Origin: Nannochloris sp. 'desiccata'
Lineage: Eukaryota > Chlorophyta > Trebouxiophyceae > Chlorellales > Chlorellaceae
Direction of reading: 5' to 3'
Assembly: GCA_019044685.2 (NCBI GenBank)
Contig: JAGTXX020000006.1
Span: forward strand, 372,001-436,000
DNA length: 64,000 nt
Shown: positions 1 through 12,359 of the stretch, piece after piece
Layout: the number at the start of each line of letters is the position of its first letter
How positions within the stretch are numbered: position 1 is the first letter of the stretch
Program-made: the position numbers and the translations under genes
The notes under the pieces: generated by a model
Seen by the model: the letters and a program-made list of their open reading frames with translations, nothing else
The model's database searches: none
What the model was told of the DNA's origin: nothing

Positions 1-499
1 TCATTTTCTTGATGATTTTCGCAGCATCAGAAATGGTATCTACACCGAAGTGAGAAAGAACACCGGTGCCACGCTGTTCGTTGGGGAGAGAGTGGCGGAG
101 GAGATGGTGCTGTCGGGAGGCGTCAAAGGCAGCAGAGCTTCCAAGCTCCATCAATTCGGCAAATGCGGCAACGCGAGCTTCTTCGTCGCCAAAACTATCG
201 CTGTTGTTGTCTCCCTCAGCCAAGGCAGTAGCAACAGCTGCTGCAAAGGGTGACTCCATCTGGTTGAAAGTGTCCGGTGCTTGGGGTACTTCGGGGACAG
301 CAACGCATTGATTAGAGGGCTTTACTTCCTCGTCCGACGATGTAGGAAAGTTGGGAGCAGCAGCATCGTCGCTCAGCTGTCTGTCCACACCATTGTCATG
401 CCCAACATTGCTGGGAGTGACCGAGGTCAGAGCTGCTTTATGGTCAGCTGCAGGCTTTATGATTTGGTTAGAAGGATCCATCAATAATGTAGAATCCAT
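1..499 (-). CDS. Unknown acidic protein, N-terminal 166 residues (3' part outside window)
   Basis: A reading frame opens at an ATG at 499 on the minus strand and stays open to base 1, so the gene continues outside the window. An in-frame TAA lies directly before the ATG, which supports this start. The visible part has a long acidic, low-complexity head rich in Asp, Ser and Pro. About residues 100-166 form a more ordered, helix-like stretch (GDEEARVAAFAELMEL is part of it). I recognise no domain and assign no function. A splice acceptor-like CAG lies 9 bases upstream of the ATG, so a 5' non-coding exon is possible. Confidence 0.6.
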   Translation of the reverse strand, partial: MDSTLLMDPSNQIIKPAADHKAALTSVTPSNVGHDNGVDRQLSDDAAAPNFPTSSDEEVKPSNQCVAVPEVPQAPDTFNQMESPFAAAVATALAEGDNNSDSFGDEEARVAAFAELMELGSSAAFDASRQHHLLRHSLPNEQRGTGVLSHFGVDTISDAAKIIKKM

Positions 500-1316
500 T
501 TATCACCTGCACGCAATGAATGGAGGAAGACAGGGGTGAGCATTGGGGTTCATGAGACAAAAGAGTAAAATGCCCACCATCGCCAGCGCTCCTTTCGGTC
601 ACCCGGCCTTCTTGCGCGGCAACTGGCCTTTGGCACAGGTCAGCACGACAAATCGACCCTGCTTTCAACTGCAAGAGCTGAAAAAGTGACGCATTCTAGA
701 ATTATTGCTGGGTTGAGCAACTGCCCCAGCCCTGCGAGATGGACGCCGCCTCTCGCTTCTATGGCATAATAAGCACCATACTATTCACAAAAGCAATAGC
801 TTTCACAAAGGGGAAGGGCGTTGGCCTGACATTTCGCTGGGGGGCGAAATGGAGGGGCACGCTGTTCTCTCGGCGTCTGATTCTTCTCTCAATAATCTGT
901 CACACCCAAGCCATTGCATCTTACCTTCGAAACTATCGTAGGGGGCAAGGGTTGCCTAACTTAACGGATTTTGCGATTTCGAAACAATCGGCCACGCTGA
1001 ATTTGCAATTTTTAAATGCGCTGACACGCGGAAACCCAGGACGCTGGAGGTCCTATCTAATACAAATGATGATAAGAAATGGATATAACTTTAATGATTG
1101 GTCGTAAGAGCACGAAACCTCTCTTATTTCATAAGAGTTTCAGCGCAGCCAAATGGAAAGCGCTTTTGCGGCCAGGATCGATGCAAGGCCCAAGGGGGTT
1201 GAATCTCGCGTTGAAGCTGAGCCATGGAAATAAAGTGCGGTTGGCTTCGTTAGAAAAATAAACGTGCTCTTAGTTTTATTATTTTTTGGAATCTATATAC
1301 CAATTTTACACCGTGT
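500..1316. other. Intergenic, no supported gene
   Basis: This 817 bp stretch lies between the start of the unknown gene (minus, 499) and the stop of the BRCT gene (minus, 1317). A plus-strand frame at 739-1107 could encode 122 residues with a hydrophobic start, but it matches no family I know and has no coding-like composition. I do not call it a gene. The promoter of the unknown gene should lie in the left part and the BRCT 3' UTR in the right part. Confidence 0.5.
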
Positions 1317-4300
1317 TCATAAACTAATGGAACTTTCGGGTTCCGGTCGCTGTCCTGCACCTCGAGCAGCTTCAGCGGCGATTACTCTACCTCTCTTGTG
1401 ACCACCGCCGAGAAGTACATGTTCTTCTAAATTTGAGCTTGGTTTCGCGAGCCAATCAACTACATACATTGAATTAACGCACATCGCACCTCCCTTCACT
1501 TGTTTCTGCACAGAATCAGAGCTTGTTGCGCAGTTTTTCCCGGCAATAACGATGTCGGCCTGTTGGGAAAGCGGCACAAGAGTCCCTCCTCCAGCCAAAA
1601 GGATCGCTATAAGATCGTCTTTAGAAGGAGGTTCGTCTAATCCACGCGCTACAATTGTGAAATAAAGTCCATTAAATGCTCCAGCGCCGGTTTGCGCACG
1701 TTTCATTCTCCAAAAACGCGCTACACCAGACTCAATCCCAGCAGCCCCTGTGGCGTTAGAGGTAGATTTTTTTTTAAAGGTATCGCTCCCCCCAGCTACT
1801 GGCCGTTCTACTTCATACGCGTCCGCATCAACAAGCTTGCCAGCTTCTTGACAGACAGTAGCAAATTCAGGGCCTACAATCCAGGCACCAGATGCAAGCG
1901 CTGCAAGACATTTTTGGTTTCGTTTGAGCGACGGTGCAACGATGTGTGTGAACTCTGGTTGCCAATCATGTTTAAGTTCCCCAGCTAAAGAAGTAGTTAT
2001 TTCAACACCTTTGACTTTGGAGAACTTTTCTACCATGTCTTTTTGTTCTGCTGTGTGCATTCCGCTTAAAGCGATATGTGCTTGGGTCTTTCGTGTTTGC
2101 TTTTTCTCTTGTCGTTGTTGTTGTTGTTTAACAGGAGGTGGTGGTGCCCTTTTTGATGCGGCCTTGGTTGCAGCAGGTTGCTGTGTTTCTTTTATCGTTC
2201 GCTTGGTGGCAGACTTTGCTGGGGCTTTCGTAGAAGACTCTGGTCGGTCTATTTTGGTAGCAGCGCATTTCGTGGAAGTAGAAGGCTCGGAGGGTTTCGC
2301 CCCTGGTGGTGGTGGTGGTGGTGGAGGAGGAGCCTTTCTTTTTGTTGCCTTGGTTGCCACAGGAGCGGTCTTTACAGCGGCAGGAGGGAAACCAGTTTTG
2401 GCAGCAGCAGCACGCGATTGGCGTGTCTTAGTAGGAGCAACCTTCTCCTCAGTAACAATAACATCGTCTTCTTTCTTTGCACGAAATGACCTTCTAATAG
2501 GCTTTTCTTCTGCTTTGTCTGGGAGTGGCTCTGGCTGACTAGACGGTGCTCGAGAAGGACTTCGCTGTTTTCGACCCCTCGCCTTCTTTTGCTGCTGTTG
2601 CTGCTGTAGAATAGGCTCCATCCCTTTCTTGGTTTCCTTCTTTTTCTGAGGAACCGTCACAGGAGGTGTGGATTTCCTCTTTCTGCCTCTAGTTTCCTTA
2701 TCGCGAGGTTCCTCATCTCCAGGAGCGTCTTTCTTTTCCTTTATTCCCTCCATTTTAGGAGAGGTAGAGGTGACCAACAGCGTCCCTACTACCTTTGATG
2801 CTAAATCTTCTGTGTCGCCATTGTCGTACACAATCTTGTACCAGCCTTCTTTAGCCAGACACTTCTGTACGACACCACCACACACAATACCATTAAGTAT
2901 TTTTTCTACACGACGACCTATTAAACTTCCTTTGACATCTTCAACCGCCGCCGCCGCCAGAGGCGCTTTTTCATTTTCTTTTTTAGCAGGTTGCTTTTGT
3001 TCCTCTATTACTTCTCCTTCTTCTTCACCAGCTGGTCCAGGAGAATTGTTTAATAGACCAACATCTATATCATCGCCATCATCTATAAAGTAGTCAGGTG
3101 CGGCTTCGGTCAAAGGAAGGTGAGCTGCTTCTGTCGGAGGTAAAAACCTACCTTGCCCCCTCCCGGCGCTGTCGTTATCATCATGGTCATCATCTCCTTC
3201 GATCATTTTATTTTTCTGAGTAAAGTTTACATCTAACGACAGCGCAGAAGGAGTCGGTGTTTCATCCTCTTCCTCTTGGTCTTCTATGTTCTCTTCGACT
3301 TCAGGCTCTGCTGCTGCTGCTGCTGCGATGGCAGGAGGCGGCGGCAAAGAAGCAAGGCGCATCGGATGTTGCTGCTGCTCTCCAGAAATCTCTATCTCAG
3401 TTTCTTGACACAAAACAGCAGCAAGCCCACCAACGATACCCATTGCTTGAGTAGCTCCACCTCCACCTGCAGTAAATTCAGATCCAAAGCCAACTTTACC
3501 ACTACCTGGCCGAGCTGGCAAGGCCGATCCCGGTCTTGCAGCGGGGGCGGAGGTATCAGTACCACCTGTAGGTAGTGCTATATTCTCTATGGTAGATATC
3601 TCACGTGCTTTTTTAACTACAGAATCATTATTATTATTTTTAGCTCCTTCATTTGCTTCTTCTTCTTCCTCTTCTTCGCTCTCCATGATCATACCGATCA
3701 CCTTTGGCAGCGGCCCTGGAGCTGCAGGAGACTTTTTAGGCGAAAATAAAAGGCTGACCTCTGTTGCATCCGTATAGCCAACAGTAGGGAGAATTTTCCA
3801 CTGTTCTAAGCAGTCAAGGATCCATTTCAAGTTCACTACTGGGACTCCATGTTGCCTGCAAATTTTTTTTTGAAGAACTTTCATTAATATTGTTATGTAG
3901 CATAGAATTAGATTCAAAATATACTTTATTGTTCACCACTCTATGCTCAATATACTTTTAAAGGTTCTCACCGAGCAGCATTTGTCTTCTCCGACGCAGC
4001 CTCCACATTTTTGGCTATCAACAATGCACTTTGAATGGTGTTCCCGGGCACTAATAGATTCATTACTCGATTATATTTGAAGCCTCCTGCCTGGATTAAC
4101 GTCGACGCAGCAAGTCTGTTAACATTGGAGAACCCACTTATGGTCACCTCGCCGTAATCAGCAGCACCAGGAATGGCATGAGCGGGGAACGGACGGTAGA
4201 GTGGGTGGGTATCAGGTGACACGGGTTTGTTTGCCTGGATGCAAGCAAAAAACCACACAAGACTGCACAGTTCTGCATGTAACTGCTTGAAATCCGGTAT

Positions 4301-4468
4301 GGTGTCTTGTTGCATATTATGCACGACGATGTGAGTCGCAATGTCTGGGGAGTCAGCAGCCGTGCCGCCAGCGTTCGCGATCTGTGTGGCAAGCACCTCA
4401 TTGCTAGGAAATCCATCGAGGGCGACTGGAACACAAAAATAAATGCAGCAGTTCTCAAACGAGGGCAT
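1317..4468 (-). CDS. Four-BRCT protein with central Tudor-like domain (putative DNA damage response scaffold)
   Basis: Two exons, 4468-3972 and 3855-1317, encode 1011 residues. The 116 bp GT-AG intron joins codon CG|G and restores a BRCT core (AARQHGVPVVNLKWILDCLE), which supports the model. The layout is an N-terminal BRCT pair (about 1-200), a long disordered acidic and Lys/Pro/Gln-rich linker, a Tudor-like segment (GWYKIVYDNGDTEDL, near residue 400), and a C-terminal BRCT pair (about 765-1000) with the typical Trp-x-x-x-Cys/Phe type cores. In animals and plants, tandem BRCT scaffolds bind phosphoproteins at DNA breaks or stalled forks. The combination recalls MDC1/53BP1/Rtt107-like proteins, but orthology is not settled. 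The linker holds poly-Pro, poly-Gln and poly-Ala runs of simple-repeat origin. Nuclear location is inferred from Lys/Arg clusters. Confidence 0.8.
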
Positions 4469-4814
4469 GGTGGCAGTTAGACTTCTTTTATGGCTCTGTA
4501 TGGCAGAAAGCCTTCACCCCAATGTGATCTAGTGATATTTGATCAGTTATTAAATACAGTGAGTAGGGCCAGGACCGCGCACTGCATGCTTTATAAGAGA
4601 CTGACACTATGTATGAATTATATAATGACTGTTTAAATTCCTTGAGGGCTCGTTTTCTAGCGTTTTGAGCTCTCTACCTGTTCGTTCTGAATTGAAGTGC
4701 TCTTTAAATTTTCACAACCAGAGTTATTTAGTCTTGATTTATTTATGTTATGCATTAACTGATGTCAAAGAATACAATTGATGTAGTAAATCTTCATTTA
4801 AACTGCAATTACAA
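4469..4814. promoter_or_regulatory. Divergent promoter region, BRCT gene (-) and Maf gene (+)
   Basis: These 346 bp separate two divergent start codons, so both promoters must lie here. The stretch is AT-rich with several TATA-like runs. I see no recognisable factor site, repeat or RNA gene. Confidence 0.5.
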
Positions 4815-5558
4815 ATGCTTAAAGCCATTGGAAGTTCAAATAATTTTCGTTCAGCCTACGCGTTACTCAAGGTTCCTTCTGAAATTGCACGCCATAAAGT
4901 AGTCATGATGTCAACAGACTTTAGTTTATTAGTAAAAACTGCGCCTCGCATTATCTTAGGCTCCAGTTCATCTTCCCGTCGGCAGCTCATGGACCAGGTT
5001 GTCGCAGAGCACGGATTCACTTATGAGGTCCTCACAGCCGACATAGATGAAAAGGAAATTAGAGTAGACGACCCTCAAGAACTCGTCATGAAGCTAGCGC
5101 ATGCCAAAGCAGACGCCATTATCGAAAAGTTGAAAACCGCAGCTAAAGACAGCGGCAACAATATCATCATCGAAGGGCTTCTAATAACCTGCGATCAGGT
5201 CGTTACGCACGAAGGACGTATTTTAGAGAAACCAGAGGACGCAGCTGAAGCGAGAGAATTCATTTCGGGCTATGGAAGGGCTCCTGCTTCCACCATAGGC
5301 TCAACCGTATGTACAAACCTTGCAACAGGGCAGCGCTTAGAGAGCTTGGACATTGCAACGATCCACTTCACCCACATCCCAGAGGAAACCGCTGAGATTC
5401 TCATTAAAGAGGGTGACGTGATGTGGTGTGCAGGAGGCTTGATGGTTGAACATCCGCTCGTGGTGCCGCATGTTACCAACATGGAAGGAGGTCAAGATGC
5501 CGTTATGGGTCTGTCTAAAGCCACAGTAGTGAAATTAATTACTGAGGCACTGAGTTGA
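4815..5558 (+). CDS. Maf/Ham1-superfamily nucleotide pyrophosphatase
   Basis: This intronless gene encodes 247 residues. Maf proteins hydrolyse non-canonical or modified nucleoside triphosphates (dTTP, UTP, m5UTP and pseudo-UTP in bacteria) to monophosphates, and so clean the nucleotide pool. The family signature is clear: the substrate loop ILGSSSSSRRQL near residue 46, the acidic active-site strand TCDQVV near 132, then EKPEDAAEAREF and the GST-V loop. The first about 40 residues precede the usual family start. A second ATG pair lies at residues 31-32, so either a targeting extension or a shorter protein is possible. Eukaryotic relatives are often cytosolic. It is divergent from the BRCT gene and convergent with the large chromatin gene. 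Confidence 0.9.
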   Translation: MLKAIGSSNNFRSAYALLKVPSEIARHKVVMMSTDFSLLVKTAPRIILGSSSSSRRQLMDQVVAEHGFTYEVLTADIDEKEIRVDDPQELVMKLAHAKADAIIEKLKTAAKDSGNNIIIEGLLITCDQVVTHEGRILEKPEDAAEAREFISGYGRAPASTIGSTVCTNLATGQRLESLDIATIHFTHIPEETAEILIKEGDVMWCAGGLMVEHPLVVPHVTNMEGGQDAVMGLSKATVVKLITEALS

Positions 5559-5836
5559 TGTGTTTTTCCATAGTGGGTTGAACTTTTTGCATTTCGGGGA
5601 CAACACTATGCGTGGAAATATCTGGAAATTTTAATTTGGACAAAAAGAAAAATTGCTCGTTTTCCGGTGTTTCGAGGTCTTTCTAGATAATGATACCCTT
5701 TTCAAATAATGCTCTAAAGAATTTTAACAGTCATTGTTAGTCATTGTCCATTTGCGTCCTGTATTTGAACATACAAGATAAGGCATTTGATAAATTGTAA
5801 AAGCAAATGAATCTTTCAAAGTTTCTCTTTATTTAT

Positions 5837-8800
5837 TTATTCAATAAAATTCAAGTGGTCCAAATCCATGCAGTCAACGTCAGCTTCTGCCACTTTTCCT
5901 CCAGCAGGCGCCATTGGCTCCTCTGCATCACCTTCCAATTCTTTTACCGCAGCAACAGCAGCCTCGGCACCTTCCCTTTTCAGATTAGCAGCACCAGTAT
6001 CTCCCTCTTCATTTTCACTTTTTAATCTGAACTCCCTGTCGTTAACTTGCGCCAAATTAACAAACTCGAAAGACTCATCTGGACGACCTACATTGTACGT
6101 CAACTGGTGTTCTTTCGTCTCCGCATTATAATCAGTCACTGTAGCATCCCACCAACCACCTTCTGCTGGCCAATAGCGTTGAACCACTCGACCAATAGCA
6201 TCAGTGCCAGCTTCCCGTAACCGTGAGCCCAGGGAGTGCTGCAGTGAAGGGGGTGCACTTTGTGTATCAGCTGCTTGATGTGCAGCTAGTACTCCTGCAG
6301 ATAATGGACCTGCAGCAGCAGGCTCGTTAATTAGACTACCACCTGCGCCACCAACTCTCTTATCAACTGCCGCGGGATACGCACCAGGTATTGTGAAACG
6401 AGTCCCCACGGCATCGGTCAAGTGGGTATGCACAGGAGCTGTCCCCGCCTTCACATCAGCTTCATATTGTCCACTTGCTAAATAGTTTTCAAAATCAAGT
6501 AAACATCGTTCATAATTCAAACGCATGTTGTAGGACGCTGACGTCTGACCTGATAAGTCAAGTTGTGGGAGTGCACGGCAGATATCACGCCATTGTTTAC
6601 TTGCAGTGACGGTTTCGTAGCCACCACGCTCCATTACAGCCCACCACACAGCGTGAAGATCAAGTTCTTTATGAGCAAAAATTGGAATTTTGAACTTTCC
6701 TTTTAAACCTCGATAGAAATTTACCAACAACGTAGTCAACTGGGCCGAATCCAGTAATCGGAGAGCTTCAAGCACTTTAGGAGGTACTTCTTGACCGGGT
6801 TTTAGAGGTCCAGTGGGAACATTTGATGTGGGAGGATTCGGGGCAATTGGTGCTCCAGAAGAGCGGGTACCACCACCACTACCACCGCCACCACCACCGC
6901 CGCCAATGCCAACAGCCGCAGCAGCCAATCCAGCAGCAGGTCCTTTAGAGGAACCGCCTCCACCACTGCTCCCAATTTTATTTTGCGCAGTAGCAGTAGC
7001 AGTGGCAGCAGCAGCGGCGGCGGCGGCAGCAGCAGCGTGCGCCATCAATGCCGGAGCGCCCAAGGTCGCCAATAAAATTTGCTGCGTTTGCAAAGCCATA
7101 GGACCATACGCAGCATCATTAAACACCGTATCTTCAGGTTCAGGCTTCGCTTTATGAATAGAAAGTAATAAATTCGCTCTCTCTGCTTGTGCAGCCAACA
7201 CCTCTAAGTTTGCATCTTCCGCGTCCCACTCTGCCGCTTGCTGTGCAGCAAGCGGATCATCTGGAGCGCGACGAGAAGATGCACGGGCACGTTGGGAACG
7301 TGCTGCAGCTTGTTGTAATCTACGTGCTTCATCACCACGTCGAGTTTCTTCCTCAGGGTCAATTTCTAGTTCCCATGGGTTGACTCGGTCAACATAATCT
7401 TGAGCTAAATGATCCCATCGTACTACTATAGATTCCCAGGGGTCGTATTTTTCCTTCTCTTCTAAACTTGCATACCGTCCAGGGGCATTCGCCTCCACAG
7501 CGACAACTTCTCCTTTATGCCAGGTCCCACCGGCTTTGACTTTCCGTAAAGTTTTTTCAGAAATTTTTCCGCCAAAGAACATTCGGAAACGATCACCAGG
7601 TTGCCAAAAAACACGCATTCCTGATACGTAGGCTTCGACTTTGAGTAAATAATCAGGAAGCCCGGAAACGATTGCTACAGGAAGAACGATGTCCCCCGTC
7701 GGCAGTTGATGTTTTGGTCCGTACCGAGCTGGCCTTAAGAAAACCCATGCAACAGGAGCACGTAGCGCAGTGTTCGAATCTTCATCTTTGACTACATCAG
7801 CGTCATCTGCGAGATGTCTACGGTATACAATGCTACGTACAGTGTATCTTTCAGCAGGGCGAAGTGCAGCCACCCGAGTCCGCAGCGCTTCCCATTCTTG
7901 TATAACTCGAGGAAGAGAGCTTTCTTTGATTTTTGGAGCAGGAAGGAGACTCAGTTTACCACGGGTGGCTGAAGGAGCAGATATAACGTTAACAGCAGGA
8001 GCACCATTTTCGTTTTCAGCGTCGTTGTCAAGCTCAGGATCGTCTTCATCAGGTTTCCCCGTTGACAAGCCCGAGACAGCGCCAGCAGGAGCACCAGCCT
8101 CAGGTCCACCTTCGTTTTTCACCCCTTTTCCGTGCTGTTCTTCTTCTTCTCCACCAACGTCCCGTACACTCGTATGCTGAACAGGAACAGCAGGTGGCTC
8201 AGCAGCTCCAACGATTTGCATGTATCTATCCAAATGATGCAGCAGCCCCGCTCGGAGAACGATCACAGTATCACCCAGCGCTGGTATCGTAAGGACAAAA
8301 TTAGATTCTGTCGCTATCTTCATAAACGCAGGTCTAGGGATGATATCTGGGGCAGTTTTTACGTGGGTTTGTAGTGCTGCGGTACATAAGGGGACGTCTT
8401 TTAAATCCGTCATGCCAGCCACAACCCGTCGCCATTGAGCTTGCCAGATGTCAATCCATTCTTGAGTAACGTGGCCTTCTGCAGCAAGAAGACGTTCGGT
8501 TTCTAAAAGAGCACGTGCTGCATCACGGCCGTATTGTGCGGATGCGAGGACGTCAGAAATAGCCATTGCATGGCGCTGCACTACCTCGCCTTTGAACCAC
8601 AACGGCACTGCGCCGAGCATGACATCAACAGCCAATGGAATCCTTTGCTCATTTGTAGGAGGTGTATTTGCAGTCCCCTCTCTTCTATTATTCCACTCTC
8701 CACGCAACAACGGTAGAATTAATCCGCGGTACCCGTCAGCACGCTGCGTTGCCAGCTCTCCATCGATCAAATGACGAGCGGGGGCAGATGGTGTAGGAGT

Positions 8801-11800
8801 AGAGAAAGGCTGTGGAGCAGCTCTCAAGGCTGTAATTAACGCAGCTTCGCAACGAATGGAAGCTGAAGAAAGCCAGGTGACTAGATCTTGGATAGATTGA
8901 CCTTCATACCACCCCCAACGGCCTTCAGTCTCTTCTCCTTCTGATTCAGTACTAGGTTCTTGGCAGAATATTTTAAATGCAGCGCTTTCCCGCCCCATGG
9001 CCCAGTACCTCCTGCCTCTGTAATCAATACCTAGAGGACGACGGATGCCTAAATTCTGTGCTGCGTGCCACTTCTGCCATAAATGCAACGGAGAAACAGA
9101 GGAAGAAGGCATATCAGCAGCTTCAGCTGCGTTTTCTTCACCGGCAGCGGGTGCAGTTGGCACTGCCGACAACGGCGGCACAACCACTACAGCGTGAGCA
9201 GCAGCGTACGCCAGCCTTCCATTCTCATCATCAAGCTCATCACCTGCTCCACCATCTCTCCGCGTAGTATTCACTCCAAATTGATCTACTCTTAATGAGA
9301 TTTCCGCGATCATTGCCTCAGAAGAGAGAGCGGCGTCGGTCAATGCAACCAGAAGAGAGAGCCTCTCCTCAGGAAAAAGGTCGATATAATCGCCATACGC
9401 AAGCTTTAACGCAGCTTGACGAGCTTCAGGAGAGGATGTCGGCGCACCCCATACTGTGTTTGCCAGTCTTTCAGGCCAGGAAGGGTGTTCAGCGTCCGGG
9501 TTGGTCATTTTTGCAGATTTGAGAGGTGGCTGTCCTCCAGCAGCGGCAACTGCGCCTGGAAGCAAACCTGCAGCAGCACTGGCTAATGAGACTACAAGAT
9601 CACGTAATAGCAGTCCTGCAGAGCCTGAATCACGGTCCAAAACAGGCATCGTAGCGATAGAATCTGGATTTACCCCATATTTGGATTTGATCATTTTTTT
9701 GTAGGCATCTTGTGCTGCCTGTGCTGCTGAAAGCGCCGCAGCGACAGGGTTGTCTGCATGAACACCCAGATCTCCTCCAACTTTCCCGCTACTGCTGCTG
9801 CCGCCGCCTAGTTTAAGCTTGATTTTCGACGTAGAAGGAGAAGGTCCAGAACCTGCTGCTGAGAACTCGTTGCCATCAGTATCTATTTCCGCCTGCATGT
9901 CGAGCGCTTTGGAGGATGGGGCTGGCACGACGCCTTTTTGCCTTCGTGTCTTCACTGTTGGATCTTCAACGATATTTTGAGGAGCGATTTTGACGCCTTT
10001 ACGTTGCCAAGGAAGGTGTTTAGGACCGCCTTCTGGCCCAGGGCTGCTGTCATCTACAGGACCAGGCGAACCTTCAACTTTGAGTTCAGCAGTCGTAGAA
10101 GGAGCAGCAGCGGCGACGGGAGCCTCTTCCATTGGTGTATCTTCTTTCACCTTGCCCTTTATTACCTCTTTTTTTCTAATTCCATTTGCATGGACTTCCT
10201 TACCACTCTTAGCGTTTTCTCCTTGTTTGACTACATCAAGTTTCTCATCTAGCATTTGATCTTCTTCCTCTTCACTCGTACTACTTTCTTCCTCCTCTTC
10301 TTGTCCATCTTTCATCCAGTACGATTGATTCTTCCGAACTCTTGGACCAGGGTCTAATGCCGCTTCCAGCGCAGTCAAAGAAAACGGAGGCAATTGCAAT
10401 ACATCTCTAAATGACTGGGCAAAATCCCACACCATCAAGATATTTGGCAAACATTTCAAAGGCAGTCTAGAAGAGCACACCGGCATAGGAGGCTCACCCC
10501 TTCCAGCGTCGGCCTTATTTTCTTGATTAGACAACGCCTCCTCAGCAATACGTTGACGTTTTTCCTCTTCACTGCGTCTATTCCAGTATTTAACACGCTT
10601 CCAAGCACGTTGGCGTGCATTTCCAGGACCTTCGTACCCATTGACAGTGGCAGTATTGTCGTCTTCATTATCGGAAATCTGAAAATCTACCGGCATATCG
10701 TTATCACTAATCGCATCTATTTCATCACCAATAAAGAATCCACTGGCGAAATCTTCCGGAAGAGCATCTCCTCCAGGTCCTAGTCTTGATCTACTCGTTA
10801 TTCTGCCCATAGAACCGCCCCCACGCGGTCGTTTTATCCCAGAAACAGTCGTAAGACCACTACCACGACGTTTCCGTCGAGACCGTGGCTTTCTTCTTCC
10901 GATTTTCGTTTCTACATGAGCAATGGCCAAATCTTTTGCTTCTTTAGTGACAGTGCCACGGCGGCGGGACGGGTCAGGGGAAGCTATATTTCCAGCAACT
11001 CTTTCTACAAGGGCCGAAATATCGCCCGCGTCTTCTCCGGCAGCAAGTTCCTCTAAAACTTCCCTTGCCAAGGCGACTCCTTGCATTGCAGAGGTGTACA
11101 TCGGCTCGTAACGGTCTGTGGGATGTAATAGCTTGTACCAGGCGGTGTCTGTGGCTGCCCAGATGGTTACTTCAGTGTCCAAGTACTCAACAATCCAATC
11201 TACAAGACGTTCAGGTGGAGAAAGAGGCTCTCCAGACTCTTTTTTAACGTCTGCACCGACTGGTATAAGGGATCCTGTAATAAGGAGTGAACCTCCAGTA
11301 GTGCGTTCTTGGTTTAGAGTGTCCAGGCTACGAAGGGCGGTGGGATCAGCCGCTGACATGATTTCAAAATTAGTTAAAAGTCTCAGAGGTAAAGGCTCAA
11401 ATTCTGCATGAAGTACAAAGAATGGCATGTGGTTAGGAGATGGGGTCAACTGAAATGGGAATCAGACCCGATGTTTTCAAATACGAGTTTGTGATCATAC
11501 ATCGTGATTAAAAATTTCAGCCCCGTGCGATTGACTTAATCAACCGTTGCGTATTCCCTCGCATCCATACAACGTACCTTTCTCATCAACCGCTTTACTG
11601 CTGCTTGAGTCACCCGCAAGTCTCACGCCTGTATTAACATGCGATGCCTGGTCTTTACAAACTTTTAAGCCAGCTTTACGCCACTCCTTTTCAAACAGCT
11701 TAGCAGACCGTTTGCATATATCAACAATTGCCTTGTCTTCTGGCCTGTCATTGTACTTTAAGCAGTTGGACCAAACCAGCGAGACATCTTTAAAAACATC

Positions 11801-12028
11801 CGCAGCAGTTTTATAAGGTCCTGAGCCCTCTAGAGAGCCTTCCAAGTCTGCCAGCACTGTCCCAAGATCCTTAGGAGTGTCAATAATAGTTAGGTAGTCG
11901 GTCAAGGCACTAGTATCTACGGGGGAACCAAATAGGACGTTGACATTGGCATCCAACAACGCTGCAGCCACAGCCTTCCTTGCTGCTTCCAGCTCCCCGC
12001 TGTTGTCCTGATCAGGCGCGGCTGACAT
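5837..12028 (-). CDS. Giant chromatin reader: bromodomain, RFTS, DDT/WHIM, Tudor-like, ARID, Tudor
   Basis: Two exons, 12028-11578 and 11403-5837, give 2005 residues. The 174 bp intron (donor GTACGT, acceptor CATGCAG) joins at G|AA in phase. Residues about 20-125 are a bromodomain (acetyl-lysine reader). Residues about 151-290 match the RFTS domain of DNMT1/MET1: a hydrophobic NFEI strand, then VDWIVEYLD, TIWAATDTAWYKLLHP and a spaced Tyr-Met-Tyr. DDT/WHIM-type segments follow near 795 and 942 (RRPLGIDYRGRRYWAMG), as in ISWI partner subunits. A BRWD/PHIP-like beta domain (WQPGDRFRMFFGG, RVNPWELEID) lies near 1405-1490, an ARID DNA-binding domain near 1712-1790 and a last Tudor-like domain near 1885-1940. 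Poly-Ala and poly-Gly runs separate the domains. I see no methyltransferase or ATPase motifs, so it is probably a scaffold of a remodelling complex. The exact family is unknown to me. Confidence 0.8.
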
Positions 12029-12359
12029 TATACTTGCCAGCTGCTAATATTTTCCCACGTAAAATAATGTATTGCAGCTGTCGTGGGATGAAATTAAAGT
12101 TTATTTTCTGTCTCTGCCCAAACCTTCTTCCCCTTCGGTTCGGTTGACATTCACTTCAAATCGTTTTTTTGTCTCTCGATTTAACATTTTTACTTCAACG
12201 AGCTAGAAGCCCAACAATAACATATAAATACAGGTACTAACAACGAATCAAAAGAACAAAAGCATTAAGTCACGCCGGCTTGAGGGATGCAAGTGCTCAA
12301 TTACAAGTAGACTTTTGGGATTTCTGTCACCGACAGTGTCAGGGCAAATACGGATATAC
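12029..12359. other. Intergenic between two minus-strand chromatin genes
   Basis: These 331 bp hold the 3' UTR of the MBD gene and the promoter of the chromatin reader. I see a T-rich stretch and no further gene. The good start context at 12028 and the clean stop at 12360 argue against the two genes being one. Confidence 0.5.

Noticed and set aside
739..1107. Plus-strand ORF of 122 codons
   Set aside because: It has a hydrophobic start, but no family resemblance, no coding-like composition and lies where the 5' and 3' flanks of two minus-strand genes are expected.
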